The notes beneath the pieces were generated by a model, which searched no databases, was not told the DNA's origin, and worked only from the letters and a program-made list of their open reading frames with translations. Below are positions 49,419-62,234 of a stretch of DNA of 64,000 bases, in pieces. Numbering within the stretch: the stretch's first letter is position 1; every line of letters starts with the position of its first letter. Both the position numbers and the translations under genes were made by a program. Origin of the DNA: Himantopus leucocephalus (Eukaryota; Chordata; Aves; Charadriiformes; Recurvirostridae); assembly GCA_003993805.1 (NCBI GenBank), contig RSEF01000003.1, positions 111,357,672 through 111,421,671 of the forward strand, given 5' to 3'.

Positions 49419-49532
49419 ACCCCAAAAAAAACTGCCAAAACCAAACAACAACAACACAAAAAAAACCCCAAACCAAAAACTAAACCAACCCCAAAGAAAG
49501 AAAGAAACAAAAAAAACCCCACAAACAAAAAA
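49419..49532 (+). repeat. A/C-rich low-complexity tract
   Basis: Irregular CAAA, CCCC and ACAAC words over about 110 bases, ending in a short GAAA run. The 128-codon frame through it (rich in Lys, Pro, Asn and Thr) is an artefact of composition. Confidence 0.85.
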
Positions 49533-49783
49533 TGAAGGAGGCAGAAAACAGCAACTCAGTAATGGATCAGCCTATTGCAAGAAGCAAGAGAGGCCAGCCT
49601 TTTCCCACCTGACTGATACTCCCCTGGCTAGCAGAGACTCATCAGTGTTTTATTAAGGGTGCTGACCATATTAATGCTTAACCTAGTATCTGATTAGTCT
49701 TAGAAATTTAATGTTTGTATTGGCCAATAAATGACCACGTTGTACTTTCAAGTTATGCATGTCTTGCTTGCAGAGTTTGTGCA

Positions 49784-49842
49784 TGGTGATGTGATACGAT
49801 GTGATATGTGATGTGATGTGATGTGATACGTGTTGTGATGTG
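49784..49842 (+). repeat. (GTGAT)n pentanucleotide minisatellite
   Basis: Imperfect repeats of gtgat with 'gtgatacgat' and 'gtgatatgtg' variants, about ten units. No function seen. Confidence 0.9.
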
Positions 49843-52045
49843 CCTGACTGAAGTGCAGTAGAGATGGAGGGTTACAGTAGGAAACAGTGTACTGGATTTT
49901 CTTTATTGGTCCATCCAGCCCATGTACATTGTGTTTATGGCTGGGAAGGCTCTCGTATTTCCATTCCAAGACTCTACTGTTTGATAAACCTGCCATTAGG
50001 TCTCAAAGATTCTAAAAGAGAGAGGCTTCTGTATTGGATTTTCAGTGCCATGGGTGCTACAAGAAGCCCTGATAATCAACAAAAGTTCTTTGCCTAAGAT
50101 GAGAAAAGCATTCAGTAATGTACTTATTCAACGGTACTTTCAAATTGTACATACCTTCTTAGAGAAGTGATTTTCCAGTCCAAGATGCAATGTGGACACA
50201 GGACATGAGAGTATTGTTTATTCTAGTATCTACCTGAAAGTGGGAATGTGCTTTTATTAAAACTAAGAAAGCTCCATATAATTTTATACAAACATATACA
50301 TAAGTATGTCTAAAAATCTGTATGTATAAATAAAATAACTAACTAAATGTATTAGTGGAGATATTAATCTTTACTGTTGAAAACTGTTGTTTAGAATCTT
50401 TAGCCTCAATATAATATAGGCAGGCTAAGTTGCTACTAGGCTTCTTAAAAAATACTTAGAATATTTCTAGCTTTACTCAGAAAATTGAATGCCTAGCAAT
50501 AAGGCAGTAAACCCAATCAAAATATTAATGAATATGCCATTGACTCTTTTCCTTATAGATGTATGAAACAAATAAAATGTTCTCATACAAGCAAAAAAGT
50601 TAAACATTAAATACTTACTGACAACAATTTAACTAAATTCAGTAACAATGACTAAAACTCCTAATTTTACTCCCACATTCCAGATAATTAGTATTTCAGG
50701 CAAATTAACTCATCAACAACTTAAAAAAATGAATACTTCAATGAAATATTTAATTTGTAATCCTCAAAACTGATGATGTTATGAGATGAAATTTGTGTGG
50801 ATGCTAGAAATAATCACTTCTATGATTTCAACTCATATACTCACCACTCCACGTTCGAAATCTCATTCTACATGCATGCAGGTGAGCACTGGCTCTCCAC
50901 ATTTGCAGCTCTCTGACCAGCAAAATATATAGACTGTTCTGATTCTCATCAAAGCATAATCAAACTGTTTCAGTAGAGCTAATGGCGTACTCTCATTTTT
51001 TCTTGGTTCTCATGTTTTCTTGGTTCATAGGATAAGATGATTTTCTGCTGTTTACAGCCACAGTGCAGAAAACCATCACTCATTACCACAGTGATTGCAA
51101 GTGATGTAGTTACCATCAGTCATATGCTCAAAAATCACTGCAACTCTAACCACTATTATTTTAAATCCTAAATTTCATTGTAATGCTATATCTCAGGTTT
51201 TCTGTGGTATAAAATGTTCCTTTCTGCGTCAGTGCTGGTTATCCAAGAAAGGTCCTGAATCCAAGCTGCATCCTCATGATGGTGATGAATGAGTGTTGTA
51301 AGAGATCAGCCGTGTGGGGAGAAAGATTAAAGTGACTGCAGTCGCAGACTGCACTTCTGCATGAAATCACAGAAGTCACATTCCTCAACATTTAGCAGAA
51401 CTAGGCTGATGTATTTACCTACATATATCTGCCACAACCAACTTGTTATTTTAAAAATGCAGCCAAGAGGACAAGCATAGATCTTTACAAATATTCCCTG
51501 CATGTTTCATACTCAGAGCTGGATTATCCCCACTTTACTGCTGGCTCTCCATTTGTGCAACAGCCCTACTAATCTCCCAGAGGAGACAAAAGAAGGAGCT
51601 GTAATCTGCTGGTATTTTGGCAGCTGGTAACAGCATGCTCAAACTGCAGTAATAAATTCCCATTCCTTATATAAAAACATTCATCCAAGAGGACAAAAGT
51701 GGGTACAATGTTGCTGATTTGTGCAGGTGCATCATATTATTTTATTTTTTAATCTTGCTTTGAGGAATCGAGGAATTTCCATTGCTGGAGGCAATAAATC
51801 AGACATGACAGACCAGTGAGTTAGGCAAATCCTATGGTTATTTTTTAATCACCCCCTGCCAAATTCTCAGAATTGTCCAGCCATCTGTGATTATAATAAA
51901 CTTTTCTGTTAATAGAGAAGCTGATCAACAGCTGCATTCCTCTTGTCCCATAGCTTAGTAACCCAGTATTCAGTTCCATTCCTTTGGACAGTACAGAACC
52001 TGTGAAAATTGTAAGATATAGGCCAGAATATAAAGTGAACTGTAC

Positions 52046-52113
52046 AGGTCCTGGGTTTTGGTTTGGTTTTGGTTGGGGTTTTGGGGGTGTTTTTTTGTTT
52101 GTTTGGTTGGTTT
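52046..52113 (+). repeat. G/T-rich low-complexity tract
   Basis: Irregular GGTTTT and TTTGTTTGG words, the reverse complement in style of the A/C-rich tracts at 27061, 49419 and 56436. G runs are short. Confidence 0.85.
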
Positions 52114-52583
52114 TTTACTTTGTATAAGAAGTCTTCCACAAAATCACAAAACTTGCTGCTTTAGACCTGAATGTGGGGTTTTTTTTATTTGTTCTGGGGT
52201 TCTGCATCATGGTGACCTTTCCTCTGAGCAGGTCAGTTTGTCACAGATCCCATATGTTCTGTTTACTGGAGTTTGTAGAGCTCTGAAGACCCCAGGCATA
52301 GTTTTCTCTCTGGAATCATTTATGACTGGAAAGATATTTGTGATTTGTCAGCAAAGCACAAAATGCAATTGGTTAGCAGTGAGTACAATTGAATAATTAC
52401 AAATTAATTTATAAATAAACTTTTGTCAGAGCTTAGTATCTGTTGCTAATAGTGATTTTTTTCCAGCTGTCTATATACCAATATGTTTGGATCTGCTATA
52501 AGATTTCCAAGGGATTAAGTAAGCAAAATCTTTCCCCAGCTAAAGGCATTGAGGAAGGAATTTGAATAATCTCTTACTCTCAG

Positions 52584-52643
52584 TCCTGTAACCCCCATTC
52601 AAATATCAGANGGTCCTGTAACCCCCATTCAAACATCAGATGG
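52584..52643. other. Single N between 30-bp near-identical copies (likely assembly artefact)
   Basis: A 27-bp sequence starting 'tcctgtaacccccattc' is at 52584-52610 and again at 52614-52640, differing by one T/C. One N (52611) sits between them, and the same 'gg' follows both. This looks like two allelic or overlapping contig ends placed side by side, with the T/C difference being heterozygosity or error. Confidence 0.75.
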
Positions 52644-54984
52644 TTAGTTGAGAGTCTTCAGACAGTAGGTTCATTTTAAAGATAGGCTTTTTGTTTTGTT
52701 TAGTTTCTTCCTTAGTAATAATCTAGCCCGATCTTCTATATAAATTTGCATAAAAACTTAGGGGGCTGATATGTCTGATTCTCATTTATAGTGGTGACAT
52801 TTAACCCCAATCTCACATGACAGGTTTACACCATTTTAGATCTTCTTAAAGTACATTTGGTATAACAGTATTACTTAGTATAGCAGAAAATCATATCTTG
52901 TTTTCATGGTATGTTCCACTAGTGCAACTCCTATAAAAGGCCTACAGGGTAATAAATGAAAATATATATTTAGTATGTGGATTTATATATAATTTTAGCC
53001 ATAGTACTAAAATTCAACTTCTTGCATTTCCAGACTCATTCATGTTTGATTCCCAAAACTCTGGGTAGAAATTCTGTCCACAGTGGGAAAGTAGTAGGTA
53101 AGAAGTTGGTAGCCAGGCTAAACACTACATGAGTGGATATAAAAGATGATAACTTTCTAATAAATGAATGCAATTTTGAATCTTTAAAAATCTTGTTCCA
53201 CTAGTTCAATTAGAAAAATCAATGCATTGAAAATAGGCTTCAGGTACCCAAAGGAATAATTTAAACAATCACATTTTTTCAGTAAAGTATGTCTAGATAG
53301 ATATTCAAATTCCTTAGTCTTTATAACAAATAATTTTGAAATACTTCTCAGCTTAGAACTACTTAAACACTTTCATTTTACTATAATGCTGGAAAATATT
53401 TCAGAGGATGATGAAACCAATTTGAATAGCACTTTTTGCTGTTGTTTGTTATTGTTCATTCCACTTTCCTTGAACTTGGCAGAAGAGTACCAGAAGCTTA
53501 AGATGTGTCACACTTCTCTCTTTCCGACCCAGTTACAATATTTTAAGTGTAGCTGGATGCTGTGATTGAGAGCTAGAGTTCTCCTCCATGTTATTTACAC
53601 TGCCCTTGTACCCCTTGATATGCTGCTTTTAGCAGGAAGCACAAAGCAACCATACTTCTGACAGATTTTTTTTTTAAATTTTCTAAATTGTCAAAACTTT
53701 CTGACACTTCTGTACTCAATAGGAGAAAAACACAGCAAAGGCATTGTTGTCTGTTGGAATCCTTTGTTATAGCAAGTGCAGCTGTTAAGAAGCTCCATGT
53801 ATCTTGCAAAGAAAAGATTTCAGAATTTTTTTCTTTTAACTGTTTTTCATTTACTATTGTTATTACATTATCGTTAACTTATATTTTTGGGGTGTTTTTT
53901 TGTGTTTGTTTTTTTTTTTTATTAAAAGCATAAAATACGGGAACACATTAGTGGGGCTTTTTTCAGATCTTTTTTGGTGGTTGTTTTCTGATATTTGATG
54001 TTGTTTCCAAAATTGTCACACCGAAAAAGGAGAGGGGTATTTCTTTCAGGGATGGAACCTACCTTTCTCTCAGTTATATCTTTTTACTTAATTTCATTTT
54101 TTCAAAGGATGAACGATGAGCATGATGCTGCCTCTACAGATGGTCTGTTAAGCTATTAATTTAAGCAGTCAGCCTAAAGGTAGTGTGGCTGGAACACATT
54201 TGGCAGTCTCTTCTCATCAAATATGTCATATGAATGTTTATTTGGTACAAAATATATATACACACACACTATATATATAAAAATAAATACATATTAGCAA
54301 CAAAACCAACTTTTATTTAACTAGCCAGAAACCTCAAGTTCATTTTCTGATGTATCTTCCAGTTCTTTCTTTGCTGTGTCTTACTTTTTGGTTGCTTTTA
54401 TGGAAATACTCACATGTTAAACAAAAACTATTTTTCCCAGCATGTCCTCCACAAAGATATTATCTTAGGTACCTAAGAGTTCTGTTGGAATTCTTCTACA
54501 CTTTATGAAACATTTATGAGGTATGTATAATGAAATTACTGGGACTGATAATTTCAGCGGCAGTTTAAAAATGGTCTTGATTGCTGAATTCCCAAGGATA
54601 TTATCCGTAACAGATGATTTCATTTGATTAGTTGCAACTCACCTCTTTAAAATTATGTACATATTAAGTAGATGAAAACAACCAAACCCCCCCAGTAATA
54701 TTTTTTTTTCTGTTCCTTTAAGACAACCGAGTGCTTGGTATAGAATCTGGGCAAATTCTGGGCAGAGGAGTTTGCCAGACATCACTGTGAACCTCCTGCA
54801 TGGGCCTCTGTCCTAGCTGGACTGCCTTATTCTTTTCCAGTTTTACAGTGGGTGAGCAGAGATGAGGATGATGGACCATTCTTTCTTCCTAGCAAAGTCA
54901 TGTAAGAGGATCAGACTTGCTATTTTTCAGGATGGAGACAACAATTTACATACTTTATGAAAGTTGTGAGACAATTGAAAGCAA

Positions 54985-55565
54985 TGATGGCCTAGATCTG
55001 GCTAGGATAGAGTTAAATTTCTTACTAGCAGCTGGTATAGAGCTATGTTTTGGATGTAGGATGAGAATAATGTTGATAATACACTAATGGTTTTATTTGT
55101 TGCTAAGCAGCCAAGGCCTTTTCTGCTCTTCATACCACTCTGCCAGCGAGTAGTCTGGGATTGCACAAAAACCTGGGAGGAGACATGGCCAGGACAGGTG
55201 ACCCCAGCTGACCAAAGGGGTATTCCATGCCATATGACATCATGCTCAGCATATAAAGCTGGGGAAGAAGAAAGAGGAGAGGGATGTTCAGAGTTATGGT
55301 GTTTTGTCTTCCCAAGTAACCATTACACAAGGTGGAGCCCTGCTTTCCTGGAGATGGCTGAACACCTGCCTGCTGATGGGAAGTAGTGAAAGAATTCCTT
55401 ATTTTTCTTTGCTTGCGTGTGCAGCTTTTGCTTCACCTATTAAACTATCTTTATCTCAACCCGTGAGTTTTCTTACTTTTGCTCTTCTGATTTTCTCCCG
55501 GGGGTGGGGGGGAGTGAGTAAGCAGTTGCGTGGTCCTAGTTGCTAGCTGGGGTTAAACCACAACA
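54985..55565 (+). mobile_element. Solo LTR, ERVL-like, complete or nearly so
   Basis: This starts near 54985 ('tgatggcctagatctggc'), carries 'ggatagagttaaatttctt' in U3, a TATA box at 55251-55257 ('atataaa'), the R-like 'agttatggtgttttgtcttc' from 55292, an ATTAAA polyadenylation signal at 55439-55444, and ends 'gctggggttaaaccacaaca' at 55565. TG..CA ends are present. Flanks 'aatga' and 'aatag' do not give a clean 5-bp duplication, so the exact 5' end is uncertain by a few bases. No internal retroviral sequence adjoins it. It is the same family as the R-U5 fragment at 35544-35820. Confidence 0.85.
55251..55257 (+). promoter_or_regulatory. TATA box of solo LTR
   Basis: 'atataaa' within the LTR U3, about 190 bases before the ATTAAA signal (55439-55444). 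Transcription would be expected to start near 55280. Present activity is unknown. Confidence 0.6.
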
Positions 55566-56435
55566 AATAGGAATAATCTGAAGGATTGGGAAGGATAGTC
55601 ATGGACCTAATTTTTTGCTTTCCTGCACTGGTCCCCACTGAGGCTGACTTAAAGCAGAATAGGCAACATTATCAAATGGAGCAGCTCTTGAAGAGAAGAT
55701 CTTCTATCACAAGGCTGTTATAGATGCTATTCTTTAAATAGGTCAGCTTAATTTCCCCCCTTACTGGATAACTCACCACCAGGAGCCACCAAGAAATGAC
55801 CCGAAGAGCCATTAACATTAAACCTAACAAGTCTTGGGGAACCTCAGGGAAGAGGAATGGGCTGGCACATACGTATAACTATAGGCATATATATATACAC
55901 ACCTCTGTATATGTACCTATACAATAGGTTCAATAGATTTACAAGGCAGATCTCAAAGACAGTTTTATTCCTAACAATTACTTAAACTTCATGTTTTTGT
56001 TTTATATAATAGGAATTTGCCCTGTAATCTTCTGAATTTCTTAGCCTTAAGCACTGAAACAGTATCATTCTCCAGAGTTTTATATCTCAGTATGATATCA
56101 CGGGATTTTAGGCTCTTAATTACATTAGATTTCATTTAGCCACCTGTAGGTAGGGAAGCTGAATGTGGGCCTTGGTAAACATACTAAAGAAAATTGCTTT
56201 AACTCATTCACCTGATGAAAGCTGAACAGCATATTGAAATTCTGGACATAATAGAGAACTAAAAACTGACCATATTGGTTGGGAAGTGTGCAGGTTAAAC
56301 AGGCAGTGCATAACTAAAATCAACACTTCACAGACTAATCAATCAACCAAATTGTGGAGCTACATATACTGGAGCTACCAAAAAAGGTTAAGAAATATAT
56401 ATCTTAATAATAATTTAAAAAGAAAACAAAAAATG

Positions 56436-56517
56436 AGACCAAAACCAAAAACAACCCCCAAATCCCCCCAAAACAAAATAAATAAATAAAAAAAAAACCA
56501 AAATAAGAAACAAAACA
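56436..56517 (+). repeat. A/C-rich low-complexity tract
   Basis: CCAAAA, CCCCC and AAATAAAT words without a fixed period. Same style as the tracts at 27061 and 49419. Confidence 0.85.
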
Positions 56518-59500
56518 TCACGTAATAAGGTGAATACAATGTATACAATGTCCATGTTCATGCTATTTCATTACATAGTGGAAGAAAATATTCCCAGGCA
56601 CAGGAAATCTGATCAACTCTACTGCTAGTTGTTAAAATGGCTCCAGGTATGTTTTTGGGCTATGACAACTACAAGTGTCTCCCAAAATTCCTGGGTATGT
56701 TCCATGAATTACGCTCATGGCCAGGCATCACTGCCAGCAGAGGGTTTCCATTTGCCCACCTGTTTTAGAGAGTAAAAGGGTTTGTATTACTACAGATTTG
56801 GGCTGTTCCATGCAATCTATAAAGTCACGTATTTAATTTATTTTTAGAGACATAGGTAATGTGGAAAAATAGGAGTAAAATGATATATAAAAACCTTAGA
56901 AGATAAACCTCACTATAAAGTACAGCAATTCGTGTAAAAAGATAAAGAGCATATGCTCCCATTTCAAGCTGGACATAGATAAATGAGACACTGCAGTGGC
57001 AGAAATAAATATACAAAGACAGGCTGAAATGCTACATAGATAGTGGAGGTAAAATGGATGAAACTTGGGGCTAAAAGTAATGAAAAAATCACCAGTGAGG
57101 ACATATGCGAAGAAATTTCATAGTGAAATGACAAATTAGAAAACATGCGATTTACAAAAATACCACAGGGAAAAAAAGCAAACAAACATAGTCATAATGG
57201 GCATAAAAATTTGTCAAGGGTTTCATGTCATCAACAGAATGCACTAATTGGATACATGTAAAAAGAGATGCACTAATTGGAGTAGCTACGAATAAGAAAA
57301 AAAAAAATAGTGGGAATTTGAGAATCTCCCTGAGGCTGTAAGAAATCTCTCAAGCAAGATTAGGCACCCCAAAAGTCCATTTATCCCATAGTTAATTCTA
57401 CAAGGAAACCCCCTCTTTTACTAAGGGAGAAGTGACTTTAGGAGTGAGTAGAATTATAATTTCTGAAGTCTGACTAGGCAAGAGACTGAACAGAGGACAG
57501 ACTTACTGAAACTTTTAGCAGAGAGAAGAAGGAAATAAAAACATGTACTCTCTCCTTAGACATGAAACCAGAATGAACTTTCCATCAAGGGAAGAGAAAG
57601 GAAGGGGAGGCAAGGGGAGATATGTCTACAAGTTCAAATAGCTTTCAAAAGAAGATGAGCTTTAGTTTGAGGCTTAAAGAAGTGAAATGATAAACTAAAA
57701 TCTGTGTAAAAACTAAGATAAAAGGGAAACAGCATAGCTGACTAAAATGCTAACATAGGAAGTAGTAGGTCAAATTAATGCAGAAAAAGGTAGGTCATAC
57801 TAAAATTGAATTTGGATTTCATATGTTCACTTACCTGTCTAGCATGATTCCTTTTATACTGGAGAATTCATGCCTTACCCTGAAACTCGAATAAACAAGT
57901 TTTAAAAACTATTTTGCAAATTTTACTAAGGTACATGGGATACTATAAAGAACAGCGTTCTTAAAACCAGAAGTCTAATGAGCATAATATTTTTTCTTCT
58001 TTCATTCCCTCTTCCACATGCAAAGAAAAAAAGTAAAATAGGGACAAAGTTCACATGTTATTTTATATATGTCAACTCAACAACAGAACCAAATATGACA
58101 GGCACATAAATATCAATGCCATATCAGAGGAAAAAAAAACCCATAGACTTTCAGTTCTGGAGCCCAGCTAGAAGAAAATAAAGTTACTTACAAAGAGTGA
58201 TTTGGGTAGAATGCTCCCATCTGTTGTTTAAATAAGAGCTTTCAATACCAGATATATTTCTAATAAAAAACTTGAATAAATATTGTATAAAATTCTATTA
58301 TACAACATTTTGTTTGTCTTATATAAGAATAGATTTTAATGACCTCAAGAAATAAAGTTAGAATTATTTAAAAACATAAACATAGGTGGTTTAAGATCAA
58401 TGTATAATGGCATTAAGAAAGTGTTCACACATGCCAAATCAAAGGTGAAGAAAAATTCTCCCTCACTCTACTTAAATCCAAGTAGACAAAGATACCCATA
58501 CACTGACTGATATAAATTATGTATTTTTCCTAAACTATTATTCTCAATTTCCTGAGCTTGTTACTAGAAGACAGCCAAGCTAGGGAAAAGTAGCTGTACA
58601 CTAAGTTTGCAAATTCTTCTTGATATTTTCCTTATGCATATCATAAGGATTTTGAGGATATGTGAATTTTCTCTGTTAGAAATGTAGACAGATATGAACT
58701 TCATCAGGGCACCATTAAATAAAATAATTCATGGTCTAATCTTTAGCCCAGAGAGGAGGTAGCACAGTACAGCTCCCATCCAACTGCTTCTGGAACAATT
58801 CCAGGCCTTTGCTAACATCGATGCGAGTATTGTCAAAGGGAATGCCCATACCCAGAAATATACTGGTTTTTAAACATTAAGAATAACAGCATAAACAAGA
58901 TAATATCATGATCTAGTTTTGAGTACACTTGAGTGCCTATTTCTGTTTTGGGTTGCTCCAGCTGTCTCTTTTCAAGAAGACTGTGTGTAGAGGGAGCTAA
59001 TGGTTAACAATATAGATGACAGCAAATTGTTGCTATTTGGTATCAGGGCCATCAAGTCTTTCATTGTTTATCTGCTGAAAGACCTAACCAGCTACTGAAG
59101 TAGTCACTGGTTTTATGAAGGCTACTTCTATTTATAGCACTTAGGTATCTTATGCAGCACCTTCTTGAATAGGTACCAAGTGGAACTGTACTCTTAACTA
59201 TCCCTAAATTTCCTGAAGTTAGTCTGGTAGAAGTCTTCCCTGAAAAACTACATGTATACATGGTAAGTTTGTAGAGAAACACAGAATGTAAACCTCTGCA
59301 GTATGTATCAGTTTGCATATTACTAGTCACGGAAGAAAATTTCATTCTTACAAGTTTAGGTCTATATGGGCTATGTTGCTTATAAATGTTTAGCAGTAAT
59401 ACATACGTAAATCTGAAAGAAACAAAGAGCAGGAAGTAAGCAAATAAAACAACGGAAAAAAAAAACAAACAAACAAAAAAAAAAACCCAGAAGAAAAGAG

Positions 59501-60242
59501 AATTAAGCTGTAAAGAACGTACTTTAGCTTGTTTTCAGAATCTGTTCTGTTATTTAAAGTCAAGAAGTAGAACTGTGCAACTGTTTACATAGGTGGAAAC
59601 AGAAATGAACAAATATACAGAAGAAGGATGAAAACATATTTGAGACTTTTGTAATAGAATAAAATAAATAATGCATAAAAAGATGCTGGTAGCACTATAT
59701 AACCTGTTCACTGGATAAAAAGGGAAAAAAATGAAAATTGCAAAGACAAGTAAAGCTAGCAGTCTCATTAGATTTGAGTGATTAGCTTTTGATTTTCTTT
59801 CCTTTCATCTTGGCAGAGTTCCAGGTCAAATTACTGTCTATAGAAGAAACAAGATTCAATATTCTTTCTCAGCATTATCTCTTGGATAGCAACTGCTTAC
59901 ACTCAAATTCAGATTTCATAACTGAGATTTTTGTTCCAGGAGATGAACCATGAAGGACAAAAAAAGATGGAAAATAGCCACAGATCACTCATTTCTTAGG
60001 CACAGAGAAATAAAGAAAAAGTGACTGGGTTTGGATGTTTTCTATAAAAAAAAACCCTGCTTTTGGTGCAGCCATTTGGGAATATATGGAGGGTTCCTGG
60101 ACACTAACTGTGAAATGGTTTGATAAAAGTGGATAATTCTCTGTGTCACTGTAAAAAATATAAAACTTTGGAAAATATTCCTTTCCTAAATGTGTTAAAT
60201 CAGTTGTGAAGAGACACTCCAAGTTTGTACAACAGTTCTTAT

Positions 60243-60259
60243 AAAAAAAAAAAAAAAAN
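60243..60259 (+). repeat. Poly-A run ending in a single N
   Basis: Sixteen A are followed by N at 60259. Like the other single N positions in this window it lies at a homopolymer, so both length and join are unreliable. Confidence 0.9.
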
Positions 60260-60439
60260 CAACTTTTGGGGTTTTTTCACCCAAAAAGCATACAAACTAT
60301 TTCAGGAACTAAAGATTGGCATAAGTGGACATGCCCAGGAAGTTATAAAAGATGACCTCAAGGTAATGGTTTTAGGGAATAAATATTATCTGAACTATAT
60401 ATATATTTATACAGTGGTAAAAATGCTAGCACCTATAGG

Positions 60440-61000
60440 TAAGTGGAGTTTAGAGTAATTGTTGTCAGTCCTCTGAAATTGTTGGCCCAATGTGCAACAT
60501 CTGCCAAAAAAAGACCTAATAAAATGCTTGGCATTATCAGGAAAGGCAAAGACAATACAATAGAAGTCATAATTTTGATGCTGTATAAAACCTTGTGTTG
60601 ACATCTTAAAAACTGCACAGTTCTGGTCTTTGCATCTCAGGGAGGATACAGTAGTCAGAAAAGGTACAGAGAACAGCAGCTAAAACAATATAGAAGGTGG
60701 AACAGCTTCCTTTAGAATGAGATATTAAAACAATTAGGATTCACTTTAGAGACGAGAAAGCTGAGGAATTTAGTCAAGCTTTAAAAACTCGTGAATGTGC
60801 CAAATAAATTGACAACAGATTTTAAATTTATAAAAGCAAATATCTCTTTGCAGAACAGGTAATGAACTTCTGTTACCCTGCTGTCACAGGAGACAGTATC
60901 AGCAGGTTCAAAATTGGATTAAACAAATTAACAGCAGGCCATCAGCAGATACCAGAAGGAACAGGAAGGGATGTACCTTTTTAGAACACCAGTACAACTA
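60440..61000 (+). mobile_element. Old CR1/L3-like LINE fragment
   Basis: The plus strand follows ancient amniote CR1-like reverse-transcriptase DNA in order: 'taataaaatgcttggcatta', 'atcaggaaaggcaaagac', 'ctgtataaaaccttgtgttg', 'tgcacagttctggtc', 'tctcagggaggata', 'agaaaaggtacagagaacag', 'tggaacagcttcctt', and finally 'aggttcaaaattggattaaa' with 'acaaatta'. Divergence is heavy and the frame is broken many times. The start is uncertain. It is not closely related to the younger CR1 at 62235. Confidence 0.7.
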
Positions 61001-62234
61001 CTGTGGATTTGGTGAGATGGTAAGGGTCCACAGGAAACAGCCAAGCTCTTCTGCTTTCTCTTCATTGTCTCTCCCACTGCTATTCCTGTGGACAAAATAC
61101 TGGGCAAGCTGAACTGCTTTCTTCCTTACTGGTCTTGAAGGTCCCAGGCACAGGGCCAACCAGGTGGTGATGACCCCATCACAGAACAGGGAAGTGTAAC
61201 GGCACACAGAGCACTGTCTATAAAATCAAGCAGTTAAAATTCTTAAGTGGGACTTGCACCAGAACTGCTGCTGGATGACAAAACCCATGATTGCCTCGGT
61301 GGTCAGTGACCCCTCCACCATTGTCTGCTTCCTCTGAGGACTGAGTGACTCATTCTATTTCATGGTTTGAGTCTACATTATGATTTTTATATTGATATGG
61401 CAAGTTAAGTATTAAGAGTTGACCCAATCTACAGAGTGTCCAGGTGATTAAAACTGTAAGCTAAGCTGTGCTATAAAATTCTGTGCTATGCTACTTATAA
61501 AATTGAGCTACACTGATTCTGCTTATAAAAATCCTATGTCATTCTGATCATAAAGTTCTATGATATGCTAATAATAAATTGATGTTAAAAAAGAAAGATT
61601 TAATTGTAACTGCAACTTAGTGCCATCATAATTCTGCCAAGGATCCCCAAAAGAACTTGTCTGTCCCCATAGCGTTGGGTGACAAGTCTTTATGTTTTTA
61701 ACTCAAATGATCTTAATCTTGCCTTCAGGAGCTGGAGAAGCAATTGAAATGTAATTAAAGAAATTAGTAAAACCTTGGACAACTGTCATACATTTCCTTC
61801 CAATCTTCTGGAGATGTTTGGATATGTCATGAAGATTTTGGATGGCGAATAAACAGTGATAAAAAGCATCTGACCATTCAAAAACCCTTTAACAGGTCCT
61901 GCAGGGTTGTGTTGATTTTTTTTTTAATAAAACAAAGAAAAAAGTTATAAAAGTATTGCCATAGATCAGAAAATAAGAGATAAATAAAAGAAACACAAAA
62001 CAAGATGGCAAAATATAGCAATCAGGCCTATGGCATTTTGTAGTGTGGCTTTTATTATTTATAGAATGTACTATTGATTCAGAAAAAGAATGAATAATGA
62101 TTCTGCAAATTTTATCTCAATATAAACAATTTTTGTTGTTTAAATCTAGACATAACTTTGAAAAACTTAAGGAAGTATAATTACACTATATTAATGGCAC
62201 AGACACTGATACAGACATATTGGTTACAGAGGAG
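61001..62234. other. No clear gene; possible LTR-like remnant
   Basis: Holds a slightly GC-richer part (61020-61340) without a recognisable domain and the TATAAAA-rich tandem block at 61465-61580. The remainder, 61700-62234, is A-rich unique DNA. Confidence 0.4.
61465..61580 (+). repeat. Degenerate ~25-bp tandem repeats with TATAAA cores
   Basis: Four to five units share 'ctataaaattctgtgctatg' or variants ('cttataaaaatcctatg', 'cataaagttctatgatatg'), spaced 22-31 bases apart and ending with 'ctaataataaattgatg', which contains AATAAA. The composition resembles the tail of some songbird retroviral LTRs, but I cannot define LTR ends, so I call only the tandem repeat. Confidence 0.5.

Larger units (their letters stand above)
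48891..54984. other. No gene seen; low-complexity islands
   Basis: AT-rich DNA with the A/C, GTGAT and G/T islands listed separately, a TA/CA run near 54250-54280 and a duplicated join at 52611. No gene or young transposon recognised. Confidence 0.5.
55566..60439. other. No gene seen; A-rich unique DNA
   Basis: Strongly A-rich on the plus strand. It holds a TA/CA run near 55888-55905, an A/C-rich tract at 56436-56517, and a direct repeat of 'atgcactaattgga' near 57239 and 57268. No gene recognised. Confidence 0.5.

Noticed and set aside
49270..49656. 128-codon frame rich in Lys, Asn and Pro
   Set aside because: It is driven by the A/C-rich low-complexity tract.
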